A stretch of 64,000 bases of DNA from an uncultured Eubacteriales bacterium (lineage in GTDB: Bacteria > Bacillota > Clostridia > Oscillospirales > CAG-272): positions 186,001 through 250,000 of the forward strand of contig CAKSDZ010000002.1 of the NCBI GenBank assembly GCA_934446365.1, in the 5' to 3' direction. A program made the position numbers and the translations under genes. Under the pieces are notes generated by a model. It was not told the DNA's origin, ran no database searches, and saw only the letters and a list, made by a program, of their open reading frames with translations. Shown here piece by piece: positions 17,236-25,482 of this stretch. The first letter of the stretch is position 1, and every line of letters begins with the position of its first letter.

Positions 17236-17615
17236 GTGCTTTTCTCACTGAGGAGAAAAGCACCAAAAGACTCATTGAGGCTATCGCCTCAAACTCCCAT
17301 TGTGCTACTGGCAAGCGCATACCCACGGTTCGAAGGTGTTGCAGTGCTCGCGAGGCTCGCACAGGCCACCACTCCCCGTGCGGAGAGTAACTGCGGCTGG
17401 AAAGCTCGCGCTCGCAGGCGCAAGGCGCGCGCCGTATGAGCGCCCTCCGGCATGATACCCGCGAAACTGGCGGCGATTGACGGATCACGCGAAGCTTCGC
17501 GAGCGTGGACGCCGTCTTTTATAGCCGCCACCGAACCGCTACCAGCCGCACTAACGGTCAAGCGGTACGCTTGCGGCTTCTTTTCGTTCTTTTCTTGTCC
17601 GTACAAGAAAAGGAC
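17236..17615 (+). repeat. Structured repeat element, copy 1 of array 2
   Basis: Left hairpin GTGCTTTTCTC/GAGAAAAGCAC (17236-17263), right hairpin 17586-17598 with 17603-17615. The body is of the second type, with the long nested GGCGGC...GCCGCC hairpin whose tip here is the perfect palindrome TCGCGAAGCTTCGCGA. It is separated from the next copy by an 8-bp outer hairpin TCTCCTTT-TC-AAAGGAGA (17623-17640). Confidence 0.85.
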
Positions 17616-17646
17616 ACGTTTCTCTCCTTTTCAAAGGAGAAGAAAT

Positions 17647-18022
17647 GTGCTTTTCTCACTGAGGAGAAAAGCACCAAAAGACTCACCGAGACTCCGTCTC
17701 GGACTCTCATGCTTCTACTGGGAAACGCATACCTACGGCTCGAAAGGTGTTGCAGTGCTCGCGGAGCTCGCACAGGCCACCACTCGCCGTGCGGGACGCA
17801 ACTACGAGTGGAAAGCTCGCGCTCGCAGGCGCAAGGCGCGCGCCGCGTGAGCGCCTTCCGGCATGATATTGGCAAAAGCGGCGGCGATTGACGGATCACG
17901 CGAGCACCGCGAGCGTGGATGCCGTCTTTCATAGCCGCCACCGAACCGCTGTCGGCCGCACAAACGCTCAAGCCGGAGGCTTGCAGTTCTTTTGATGCTT
18001 TTCTTTCTGTAAAGAAAAGCAT
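17647..18022 (+). repeat. Structured repeat element, copy 2 of array 2
   Basis: The most divergent copy and the most informative. The left hairpin is as in copy 1, the second stem is rewritten CCGAGAC/GTCTCGG (17686-17702), the inner right stem is CAAGCC/GGCTTG (17969-17983), and the right terminal hairpin is ATGCTTTTCTTT/AAAGAAAAGCAT (17995-18022). In each, both arms changed together and pairing is kept. Confidence 0.85.
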
Positions 18023-18052
18023 GCGTTCTCTCCTTTCCAAAAGAGAAGATAT

Positions 18053-18429
18053 GTCGTTTTCTCACCGACGAGAAAACGACGAAAAGAGTCGCCAAGACTC
18101 CCGTCTCGGACTCTCATCGTGCTGCTGGGAAACGCATACCCACGGCTCCCAACAGACGGAACCGCGCACCTACGTGCGCTCTCCGTCATTCGCCGTGCGG
18201 GAAGTTTATGCCACTGGAAAGCTCGCGCTCGCAGGCGCAAGGCGCGCGCCGTGTGAGCGCCTTCCGATACGATATTTGCTAAAGAGGCGGCGGTTGACGG
18301 ATCACGCGAGCAAAGCGAGCGTGAACGCCGTCTTTTATAGCCGCCACCGAACCGCTGCCAGCCGCACTAACGGTCAAGCGGTACGCTTGCGGCTTCTTTT
18401 CGTTCTTTTCTTTCCGTAAAGAAAAGAAC
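18053..18429 (+). repeat. Structured repeat element, copy 3 of array 2
   Basis: Left hairpin GTCGTTTTCTC/GAGAAAACGAC (18053-18080), right hairpin GTTCTTTTCTTT/AAAGAAAAGAAC (18402-18429). The central block replaces the usual GGTGTTGCAGTGCTCG stretch with an AACAGACGGAACCGCGC stretch that also appears in the prophage copy. Ends 12 bases before the pseudouridine synthase stop codon, so it lies in the 3' region of that gene. Confidence 0.85.
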
Positions 18430-18440
18430 ATGTTCCCCCT

Positions 18441-19394
18441 TTATAAAAAAGATATATTTTTCAGTTCCAAAGAAAAGGTCTTCCCATCAAGATAGGAAAG
18501 CGCCGACGGCTCGTCCTTTTCAAAGCGGAGCTTATAGGCGCACAGCGCCTGACGGTACCGGCCCGCCGCCCTGTCCGCTCCGTTTTCCGCATACTTGCCG
18601 TCGCCGACGAGCGGATGCCCGATGCTCGCCATATGCGCACGGATTTGATGCGTGCGTCCCGTCACAAGCTCCACTTCCAGCACCGCTTCGTCCCTTTCGG
18701 CATCAAGGACACGGTATTTTGTAATAATTTTCTTGAAGTCGCCGCGGGCGCCGTGCGGAATGCTCTTATAAACCGTGACGCGGTTCGCATCCGCATCCTT
18801 TATGAGGTACCCTTCAAGCGTCGCTTCCCGTGGCTCCGGGATACCGTGCACCCTGCAAAGATAATATTTCGCAATCGTGCGCTTTTTGATTTTTTCATTG
18901 AGAATCCGCAGCGCTTCGGCGTTTTTCGCCGCAAGCACAAGTCCCGAAGTATTGCGGTCGATTCGGTTGCAGAGCGCCGGCGCAAAGGAGTTCTCCTTTT
19001 CCGGATTATATTCTCCTTTTCTCCAAAGATACGCCTTGACATGCTCGATAAGCGTGTTGCGCTCGCCCGCGCTGTCGCTGTGGGAAAGCATGCCGACCGG
19101 CTTGTTGCAGATGAGCAGATTCTCATCCTCATAGACGACCTCAAAGGCAGGACGGATGTTTTTGAAAAGCGCCTCCGACGGCGCCCGCTCCAAAAATTCA
19201 GGCGGGACAAAAAGCTCGACCGTGTCGCCGTCCGCAAGCATCTGTCCCACATCGGCGCGCTTGCGGTTCACCTTGATTTTCTTTGTCCGAATGAACTTAT
19301 ACATCATGGATTTCGGCAGATTCCGAAAGGTTTTTGAAAGAAATTTATCCAGCCTTTGTCCCGCGTCGTTCGCGCCGACTGTGATTTTCTCCAT
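18441..19394 (-). CDS. RluA-family pseudouridine synthase
   Basis: Isomerises uridines in rRNA or tRNA. An N-terminal S4 RNA-binding domain (QRLDKFLSKTF through KIKVNRKRADVGQ) is followed by the catalytic domain with NRIDRNTSGLVL, where the Asp is the nucleophile, and VTGRTHQIRAHMASIGHPLVGD. 317 residues. Domain layout and sequence are closest to the RluC/RluD/YabO group; the target position cannot be read from sequence. The gene follows mtaB by 17 bases on the same strand. Confidence 0.92.
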   Translation of the reverse strand: MEKITVGANDAGQRLDKFLSKTFRNLPKSMMYKFIRTKKIKVNRKRADVGQMLADGDTVELFVPPEFLERAPSEALFKNIRPAFEVVYEDENLLICNKPVGMLSHSDSAGERNTLIEHVKAYLWRKGEYNPEKENSFAPALCNRIDRNTSGLVLAAKNAEALRILNEKIKKRTIAKYYLCRVHGIPEPREATLEGYLIKDADANRVTVYKSIPHGARGDFKKIITKYRVLDAERDEAVLEVELVTGRTHQIRAHMASIGHPLVGDGKYAENGADRAAGRYRQALCAYKLRFEKDEPSALSYLDGKTFSLELKNISFL

Positions 19395-19411
19395 ATCGCG
19401 CCTCTCCTTTT

Positions 19412-20725
19412 TTACATAAGCGGCTCCGCCGTAAGATAGCTCCCGTCAAAATCCGCAAGCCTCACACAGCGGATATCGCCCGCAAGCTCTTCCGCCGTTT
19501 TCATTTTCACTTCAAGCATGTCCTCGGAATGGCCGAGCATAAAGTCGCCCATCCGCGTCTCGAACAACACCTCGCGTCTGCCGCCCACGGCGGCACGGCA
19601 AACCGCGCCGGACAGGCGTTTGCCCACCGTTTCCAGCCGGTGCAGCCTTTCACGCTTGACGGCTTCCGGTACCTGTCCCGCCATCGCTGCCGCGGGGGTT
19701 CCCTCCCTTGCGGAAAACGGAAAAATATGCATGTGCAGAAATCCGATTTGCTCCGCCATATCCACGGTGGCAAGAAAATCCGCATCCGTCTCGCCGGGAA
19801 AGCCGACGATGATGTCGCACGTAAAGGTGACATTCGGGATTGCTTTCCGCAGATATGCCGTATTTTTCAACACCTGTTCTCTGTTATATCGGCGCTTCAT
19901 CGCCGCAAGCACGGCGTTGCTGCCGCTTTGCAGAGAAAGATGAAAGCTCGGCATGATCCGCGGCTCCGCGGCAATCTCATCACAGAAGCGTTTGGTCAGC
20001 ACGGACGGTTCGAGCGACCCTGTGCGCACACGCTCGATGCCCTCGACCGCTGCGGTCTCCCGCATCAGCCGCCAAAGCGGATATCCGCCGATGTCCTTTC
20101 CGTAGGAAGCGGCTTCGATTCCCGTGAGAATCACCTCATGACAGCCGGCGGCGGCGAGCTGCCTCACTTCGGCGATTACCTCCTCCGGCGGACGGGAAAC
20201 CACGCCGCCTCGCGCTTTTTTGATGATGCAGTAGGTGCAGTTGTTGTCGCACCCATCCTCAATCTTCACATACGAACGGTCGCGTCTTGCGCGCGGGCTC
20301 GTCAGCTTCTCGAGCGGCGCCCCGTCAAGATCGGGCACCTCGCAGGACGCGCCTTTTTTGACGCCCTCCCGCACGAGATAGGCCGCCGTTTCGGCGGCGG
20401 AACGCTTATTCCGGGTTCCGCAGACATAATCCACTCCGGGAATACGCGCCGCCTCCTCCGCCTTCAACTGGGAAAAGCAACCTGTGACGAGCACAAAAGC
20501 CGCCGGATTTTTCGCCGCGGCACGGCGAATCATTTGGCGGGATTTCCGCTCCGATTCGCCGGTCACGGCACAGGTATTGATGATATAGACGTCGCAGACC
20601 TCGGAAAAGTCTGCGACGGCAAATCCGAGCGCTTCAAGCTCCGCCTCAATCGCCTCGGATTCATATTGATTTACCCGGCATCCGAGCGTACAGACCGCCG
20701 CTCTCGGACATGCAGATTCCACCAT
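19412..20725 (-). CDS. mtaB: tRNA t6A37 methylthiotransferase MtaB
   Basis: Adds a methylthio group to t6A at position 37 of tRNAs, giving ms2t6A. 437 residues with an N-terminal cluster domain (CTLGCRVNQYESEAIEAEL, NTCAVTGESERKSRQMIRRA), a radical SAM core (KIEDGCDNNCTYCIIKKARG, where the three Cys bind 4Fe-4S, then RTGSLEP and CDIIVGFPGETDADF) and a C-terminal TRAM-like domain. GCRVNQYESEAIE and the length distinguish it from MiaB and RimO. Confidence 0.93.
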   Translation of the reverse strand: MVESACPRAAVCTLGCRVNQYESEAIEAELEALGFAVADFSEVCDVYIINTCAVTGESERKSRQMIRRAAAKNPAAFVLVTGCFSQLKAEEAARIPGVDYVCGTRNKRSAAETAAYLVREGVKKGASCEVPDLDGAPLEKLTSPRARRDRSYVKIEDGCDNNCTYCIIKKARGGVVSRPPEEVIAEVRQLAAAGCHEVILTGIEAASYGKDIGGYPLWRLMRETAAVEGIERVRTGSLEPSVLTKRFCDEIAAEPRIMPSFHLSLQSGSNAVLAAMKRRYNREQVLKNTAYLRKAIPNVTFTCDIIVGFPGETDADFLATVDMAEQIGFLHMHIFPFSAREGTPAAAMAGQVPEAVKRERLHRLETVGKRLSGAVCRAAVGGRREVLFETRMGDFMLGHSEDMLEVKMKTAEELAGDIRCVRLADFDGSYLTAEPLM

Positions 20726-20841
20726 GAAAATTCCCCTTACAGCATCTTTTTCATTTTGTTTTTCCGTTTATAGGTTCAGTCGCCGTTTCCGCTTCCGCCG
20801 ACGTTTTTTATCGTCTGCCGGCACGGATCGGCGATATTCCG

Positions 20842-21300
20842 TCATTCCGGTTTTTCTTTCAGCCTTCTTTTCAGCAGGATCATATCCCGCAGCAGAACGC
20901 CGTCCTCTACGATTTCATGACCGTAATTCGTGGTAAAAAAATCCGGGATTCTCGCGTATTCCGTAAAGCCGCACTTTCGGTAAAAACCCATTGTCGCGGG
21001 TGCCTCCCCCGTGCCGACAACAAGCTCTCCGTACCGGCCGGCATAGCGCGCACAGACAAATTCCACGATTTTTGCGCCGTATCCCATACGCCGGAAAGCG
21101 GGCGCCACCGCGAGATTTTTGAGCTCACACCCGTTCCCGTCCGCAACGACGACGCATTCCCCGACCACCTCGCCTTTGTCGGTAAAAACGAACATATCCC
21201 CTCTGTCAAGATAGCGGTCCACCATGTGCTCTTCTTCGTCGGCAAGCAGCAAAAGCGGCAGATATTCTTTTTTTCGGTCGGTAATCCGTATCACTTCCAT
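20842..21300 (-). CDS. GNAT-family N-acetyltransferase
   Basis: About 152 residues. The acetyl-CoA-binding block is ELKNLAVAPAFRRMGYGAKIVEF, followed by LVVGTGEAPATMGFYRKCGFTEYARI, a standard GNAT core. I start at the ATG at 21300 (MEVIRITDRKKEYLP); the frame stays open upstream but would run through the upstream terminator. Substrate unknown. The C-terminus GHEIVEDGVLLRDMILLKRRL matches a common Firmicute subgroup. Confidence 0.88.
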   Translation of the reverse strand: MEVIRITDRKKEYLPLLLLADEEEHMVDRYLDRGDMFVFTDKGEVVGECVVVADGNGCELKNLAVAPAFRRMGYGAKIVEFVCARYAGRYGELVVGTGEAPATMGFYRKCGFTEYARIPDFFTTNYGHEIVEDGVLLRDMILLKRRLKEKPE

Positions 21301-21331
21301 AAGAAAATCTTTTCCTCCGGCAGACGGCAAA

Positions 21332-21359
21332 AATGGGATGGAAATCATTCCATCCCATT
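21332..21359 (-). terminator. D,D-carboxypeptidase terminator
   Basis: Perfect 12-bp stem AATGGGATGGAA/TTCCATCCCATT with a four-base loop and a short T run on the minus strand, between the carboxypeptidase and GNAT genes. Confidence 0.8.
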
Positions 21360-21388
21360 ATAGCATCCATATGGGGAAAATGCAAGAA

Positions 21389-22546
21389 TCATTTCGAGGG
21401 GGAGCAGAGGAACCAGCCGAAAAGACGCGGGAACAGCGTGAAAAAGCCGATTTTTTCGACGGTTTCATCCGCAAGAATGTCTGCGGTTCCCAGCTCCTTT
21501 CCGTCGAGCAGATACGTCACCGTTCCGATTTTCTCGCCCTTGACAATCGGAGCCGCCAGCTTTTCCGGCATATCGATCCGTTTTTCAATCTTGCTCTCCG
21601 TGCCCTTTTCCACGGTCTGTGAAAAGGTCTCATGTACGGTTTTCAGCGTATTCTGCACACCGCCCGTGACGCGGACCGTCTCACATTCCGCGCTCTCATC
21701 CGTATAGCTTGCATAATTTGCAAAGCCGAAATCAAAGAGAGAAGCGGCGAGCGCGTTGCGCACGTCTCTTGTCGGCGAGCCCATGATGACGGCGATGAGG
21801 GAAAGTCCGTCGCGCTCGGCGGTCGCGGAAATACAGAATTTCGCCTTTGCCGTCGAACCGGTTTTAAGTCCCGTCGCGCCTTTATAGAAACGGATGAGCC
21901 TGTTGGTATTCGTAAGGCCGAACGCGCCGTCGCGGATGGTATCCATCCAAATCGTGCTGTAATTGAAAACCGCCTCATGCTTGACGACCTCGCGCGTCAT
22001 AATCGCGATATCCCGCGCGCTCGTAACATGATTGGTCGCCGTGTCGTCAAGTCCGTTCGTGTTCTCAAAATGCGTGTTCTTCATGCCCAGCTCCTCGGCG
22101 CGCGCATTCATCTTGGCAACAAAGGATTCCTCGCTGCCGGCTATGTATTCCGCAAGCGCGACCGCGGCATCGTTCGCGGAGGCCACAATCAGGCTTTTGA
22201 GCAGGTCGTCGACGCTCATTTCCTCGCCGACTTTGAGATAAATCTGAGAGCCGCCCATACTCGCCGCATGCTCGCTCGCCTGTACCATGTCGGAAAGCTT
22301 GATGGTCCCGGCGTCGAGCGCTTCAAAAACGAGCAGCATCGTCATCACCTTGGTGACGGATGCAGGCGGAAGCGCCTCGTCCGCGTTCTTTTCAAAGAGA
22401 ACCCTGCCGGTTTTCGCATCCATTAAGATGCAGGAGACGGCGTCCGCCTCCGCCGTATATTCCGGCGCCGCCGAAACCCCCGCCGCGGCGGACAAAAATA
22501 CGAACAAAGCCGCCAGCACGGCACACAAAAGTCTTGATTTCTTCAC
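21389..22546 (-). CDS. D-alanyl-D-alanine carboxypeptidase (DacF/PBP5 family)
   Basis: Exported serine peptidase that trims the terminal D-Ala from peptidoglycan stem peptides. The signal peptide is the hydrophobic stretch LLCAVLAALFVFLSAAAG. Active-site motifs are SVTK (nucleophile Ser), SANDA and KTGSTAKA, followed by the C-terminal beta domain (MPEKLAAPIVKGEKIGTVTYLL). I use the GTG at 22546 (VKKSRLL) with GGAGG five bases upstream; the longer frame adds 22 residues that do not look like a leader. In spore formers dacF acts in cortex synthesis, but vegetative paralogues also exist. Confidence 0.9.
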   Translation of the reverse strand: MKKSRLLCAVLAALFVFLSAAAGVSAAPEYTAEADAVSCILMDAKTGRVLFEKNADEALPPASVTKVMTMLLVFEALDAGTIKLSDMVQASEHAASMGGSQIYLKVGEEMSVDDLLKSLIVASANDAAVALAEYIAGSEESFVAKMNARAEELGMKNTHFENTNGLDDTATNHVTSARDIAIMTREVVKHEAVFNYSTIWMDTIRDGAFGLTNTNRLIRFYKGATGLKTGSTAKAKFCISATAERDGLSLIAVIMGSPTRDVRNALAASLFDFGFANYASYTDESAECETVRVTGGVQNTLKTVHETFSQTVEKGTESKIEKRIDMPEKLAAPIVKGEKIGTVTYLLDGKELGTADILADETVEKIGFFTLFPRLFGWFLCSPSK

Positions 22547-22678
22547 GATAACCTCCCACGCCGCAGAAACGGCAGTCAAACTTCCGGACGGAATCCGTCC
22601 TATCCGGTTCATTCATATGCCGCGGGAGAAAAAAATATGCCCCCGCCTGTACGCGGGAGCACATATTTGCCATAAATT

Positions 22679-22909
22679 TTAATCGACAATATAGTCCTTG
22701 AGGCTATCGATGAGCTTGTCGCAGTCGTCGTTGTGCGCGGTCAGCGTGATGGGATTCATCAAATCCAGGCTGAAAATACCCATAATCGACTTGGCATCGA
22801 CGATATATCTGCCGCTGGAAAGGTCGATATCCCCCTCGAATTTGCGCACGATTTCAACGAAATTGCGCACGGCTTCTATTGAAGAAAGACGGATTTTTAC
22901 GGTTTTCAT
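22679..22909 (-). CDS. HPr-like protein lacking the phosphorylated histidine
   Basis: 76 residues with the HPr fold pattern: the regulatory serine region reads DAKSIMGIFSLDLMNPITL, matching the Ser46 block of HPr/Crh, and the C-terminus is LIDSLKDYIVD. The active-site His region (usually GIHARPA) is replaced by SSIEAVRNFVEIV, so it cannot accept phosphate from Enzyme I. Crh of Bacillus is the known example of an HPr without that His. Start at the ATG at 22909 behind GGAG. Monocistronic, with its own strong promoter. Confidence 0.85.
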   Translation of the reverse strand: MKTVKIRLSSIEAVRNFVEIVRKFEGDIDLSSGRYIVDAKSIMGIFSLDLMNPITLTAHNDDCDKLIDSLKDYIVD

Positions 22910-22962
22910 ATTCACAATCTCCTTTTATCATTCATAGATTCTTTTACACTTTCAATATTTAT

Positions 22963-22991
22963 ATCATACCAATATTCTTCCCCGTTGTCAA
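22963..22991 (-). promoter_or_regulatory. Promoter of the HPr-like gene
   Basis: Minus strand TTGACA (22986-22991) and TATGAT (22963-22968), 17-base gap. Confidence 0.8.
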
Positions 22992-23064
22992 TATGAAAAC
23001 CGAATTTTTCCTCCGCATTTTAACGTGCGGATCCCTCGTATTTCGACAGTTTCCCCACCCGTCC

Positions 23065-23583
23065 TCAATTTAGCAAAAACAAGGTGAAAGAATAATAAAG
23101 GATATACAGCATCCACGCTGCAAAAAGAAGGATGCCCCACGACGCGAGCTTGGAAATCCGCGTGAACATGGAAAACAGCACCGCAAGACAGATGACGATC
23201 ACCGCCACCAAAAGCGTGGCGAGAAAGAAGCTCGCGGCCTTGTATACGACCGGTATCCATACATAACACAGCACAAGCGTGCAGGCGGCAAGGATTGCCG
23301 CACGCTTTTTCGCCGTCTGAGACCGGTAGCACGGCGCGGCAAGCGCGATGGCGACGGACGCGCCGAACACAGCATAAGCGATAATCCAAAACAGCACCAT
23401 AAAAAACGGCGCCATCGCGCACTTCGGCTGAAAACAATACCAGTATACATATTTATCGACGCCGCTTATCGCAAATAAAATACCGAGCAGAACACAGGCT
23501 GCTGCGAGGATAATCACCAGCGTTTTATTCATACACGCAATCTCGGACCGCATCCGCCTTTTGATATCTCCCATTCCCTTCAT
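23065..23583 (-). CDS. TspO/MBR-like membrane protein, divergent
   Basis: About 172 residues with five predicted membrane segments. The last two segments (LLVAVIVICLAVLFSMFTRISKL, ASWGILLFAAWMLYILYYSFTLFLLN) and the CYVWIPVVYKAASFF block follow the TspO layout, in which a Trp/Pro block precedes helix IV and helix V ends in a YxNxxIWxLN-like sequence. Several conserved tryptophans are missing, so binding of porphyrin-type ligands is uncertain. Start at the ATG at 23583, eight bases after GGGAGG; the upstream extension of the frame is not protein-like. Confidence 0.65.
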   Translation of the reverse strand: MKGMGDIKRRMRSEIACMNKTLVIILAAACVLLGILFAISGVDKYVYWYCFQPKCAMAPFFMVLFWIIAYAVFGASVAIALAAPCYRSQTAKKRAAILAACTLVLCYVWIPVVYKAASFFLATLLVAVIVICLAVLFSMFTRISKLASWGILLFAAWMLYILYYSFTLFLLN

Positions 23584-23753
23584 ATCGGTTTCCTCCCTTA
23601 TCAAGCTGTTTTCCATCCATATGCGGAGTCGGAAGAAAATATGAGCATTTTGTCGTTTTCCGGCATGTCCGCGATGCGGCGGGATGTTTTTTCTCAGGTC
23701 ACTCTGTTGCGTCCCCACATTCTTTTTCAGATATCAATACCGCTCTTCATACA

Positions 23754-23783
23754 AAAATCCGCCGTTTGAAAACGGCGGATTTT
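23754..23783 (-). terminator. dpaAB terminator
   Basis: 14-bp stem AAAATCCGCCGTTT/AAACGGCGGATTTT with a two-base spacer and a T run on the minus strand, just after dpaB. Confidence 0.85.
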
Positions 23784-23795
23784 CCGTTCTGTCCG

Positions 23796-24359
23796 TCAGA
23801 AAACCGGCATGATCTGTCTGCCGGCAAACGCCGAAACCATCGTGCTTTTCAGCATGTCGAAATCGCATACGAGTGAATACGGCTTGTTTTCGGGATCATC
23901 CTGCGCCATCGGCACAAAAAACACGTTTTTGCGGGACATCATCAGTCCTATGTTTTTGAGATTTGCCGAAAGTCCGTCATTCGTGGCAAGCGCGATGACG
24001 ACAGGACGGTCGCGGCGAAGCTGCGCCTTGGCCGCCATCGTGACCGGCGTATCCGTAATGCCGGCGGCGAGCTTGGCGAGCGTATTGCCGGTACACGGCG
24101 AGATGACCAGCATATCGAGCGCGATTTTCGGTCCGATCGGCTCCGCATCGACGATGGTATGGATAATCGGAGAGCCGCATATCTCCTCGACGGTTTTGAT
24201 CGTATCCGCGGCGCGGCCGAAGCGGGTATCGGTCGTATAGACGCTGTCGCTCATAATCGGCAGAATCTGATTTCCCTCCGCCGCAAGCGAGCGCAGGATT
24301 TTTACGGATTTGGAAATGGTGCAGAAAGATCCGCAGAAGCAATATCCTATCATTTTCAA
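23796..24359 (-). CDS. dpaB: Dipicolinate synthase subunit B
   Basis: Flavoprotein subunit of the enzyme that makes dipicolinic acid in the mother cell for the spore core. 187 residues in the flavodoxin-like family: MIGYCFCGSFCTISKSVKIL at the N-terminus, VISPCTGNTLAKLAAGITDTPVTMAAKA in the middle, and RPVVIALATNDGLSANLKNIG. It overlaps dpaA by four bases (ATGA), so they are translationally coupled. Direct evidence for endospore formation. Confidence 0.95.
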   Translation of the reverse strand: MKMIGYCFCGSFCTISKSVKILRSLAAEGNQILPIMSDSVYTTDTRFGRAADTIKTVEEICGSPIIHTIVDAEPIGPKIALDMLVISPCTGNTLAKLAAGITDTPVTMAAKAQLRRDRPVVIALATNDGLSANLKNIGLMMSRKNVFFVPMAQDDPENKPYSLVCDFDMLKSTMVSAFAGRQIMPVF

Positions 24360-25216
24360 ATAACTCCTTTTTCACACAGTATATTCAGGATTGTCTCGGA
24401 TATGATTTTTCCGGCTGTATCCGGAGACGATTTTCCCGGCAGGGAAAGCGCCGGCAAAGCGCGGATGTTGAGCCGCTCCGCCGCGGCGAAATCGACGCCG
24501 CCCGGTTTGGAGGCAAGATCGATAATCAGCGTGTCCTGCCGCATTTTTCCGAGAATCGCGGCGTCGATGACAAGCGCCGGCACCGTATTGATGATGCAGT
24601 CGAAGGTGTGCGCCGTCTCGCGCAGTCTGTCGAACCGCTCCGGACGGCATCCGTAGGTCTGCGCCCATGCAAGCGCCTCAAAGCTGCGTGCGAACACCGT
24701 CACGTCGGCTCCCGCCGCACGGAACAGCGCGGACACGGTCTTGCCGATTCGGCCAAAGCCGGAAACGCCCACACGCATCCCATGCACGGTGATCGGAAGC
24801 TCCGTCATGGCGATCGAAAGGGCCCCCTCCGCCGTCGGAATGGCATTGAGCACGGAAAATTCCTCTCTCGCGTAATAATCCACAATGCGTCCGTCCGTGA
24901 CGGTCGGAGCCTTTCCGGTGAAGATGACGGCGTTCTCGTCCGCCTGTGACAGGATGTCCATGACCCGCAGCTCCTCTCCCGTCAGCGGGCAGTTGAGCCT
25001 GACCCCGTCATAGCTGTACGGGAGCGGAAGAAGCACGCAGTCCGCACCCCGGAGAGCCTCCGCAAGCGAGGCGCATTTCGTAATGCTGCCATAGTTCCCA
25101 TCATATATATCGAAGCCGTAGATCACGGTGTGAATTCCATGCGCCGAAAGCTCCCGCGCCGCCACAAGCTGCCGCATATCGCCGCCGATGACGGCAAATT
25201 TTTCGATTTTTTTCAA
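24356..25216 (-). CDS. dpaA: Dipicolinate synthase subunit A
   Basis: NAD(P)-binding subunit of dipicolinate synthase. Begins KKIEKFAVIGGDMRQLVAAREL, then PLPYSYDG, SALFRAAGADVTVFARS and the Rossmann block RVGVSGFGRIGKTVSALF. I prefer the TTG at 25216, ten bases after GGAAGG, because the family starts close to KFAVIGGD; an ATG at 25258 is in frame but has no ribosome site. First gene of the two-gene operon. Confidence 0.92.
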   Translation of the reverse strand: MKKIEKFAVIGGDMRQLVAARELSAHGIHTVIYGFDIYDGNYGSITKCASLAEALRGADCVLLPLPYSYDGVRLNCPLTGEELRVMDILSQADENAVIFTGKAPTVTDGRIVDYYAREEFSVLNAIPTAEGALSIAMTELPITVHGMRVGVSGFGRIGKTVSALFRAAGADVTVFARSFEALAWAQTYGCRPERFDRLRETAHTFDCIINTVPALVIDAAILGKMRQDTLIIDLASKPGGVDFAAAERLNIRALPALSLPGKSSPDTAGKIISETILNILCEKGVI

Positions 25217-25295
25217 GGTATGATTTCCTTCCTTTCTCTTTTTCACAGCGGACACCATAAGGTATGTACATCCGCCGGCGATGATTCGCTCACTT

Positions 25296-25304
25296 TATTG
25301 TATG
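25296..25304 (-). promoter_or_regulatory. Possible sporulation (sigma-K/E-like) -10 element for dpaAB
   Basis: Minus strand CATACAATA matches the CATAnnnTA form of the sigma-K -10 element and also resembles the sigma-E -10. dpaAB is sigma-K dependent in Bacillus. I could not identify a convincing -35 element, so this is tentative. Confidence 0.35.
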
Positions 25305-25401
25305 CGGAAAGGCCATAAACGACAAGACAAAAGGCATATGCGGTTTTTCCTTATAAGATATTTTTTTAACCGAAAGCTGAATTTTCTTTTCTTAACGGCA
25401 G

Positions 25402-25431
25402 TTGTACAAATACCGCAAAATCGGGTATGAT
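25402..25431 (+). promoter_or_regulatory. Promoter of the HTH regulator
   Basis: TTGTAC (25402-25407) and TATGAT (25426-25431) with an 18-base gap, about 50 bases upstream of the start. Confidence 0.6.
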
Positions 25432-25482
25432 AAAAACAGAACAGGCCTGTTTATGATTTTAGGGAAAAGGAATGAAAGAATC

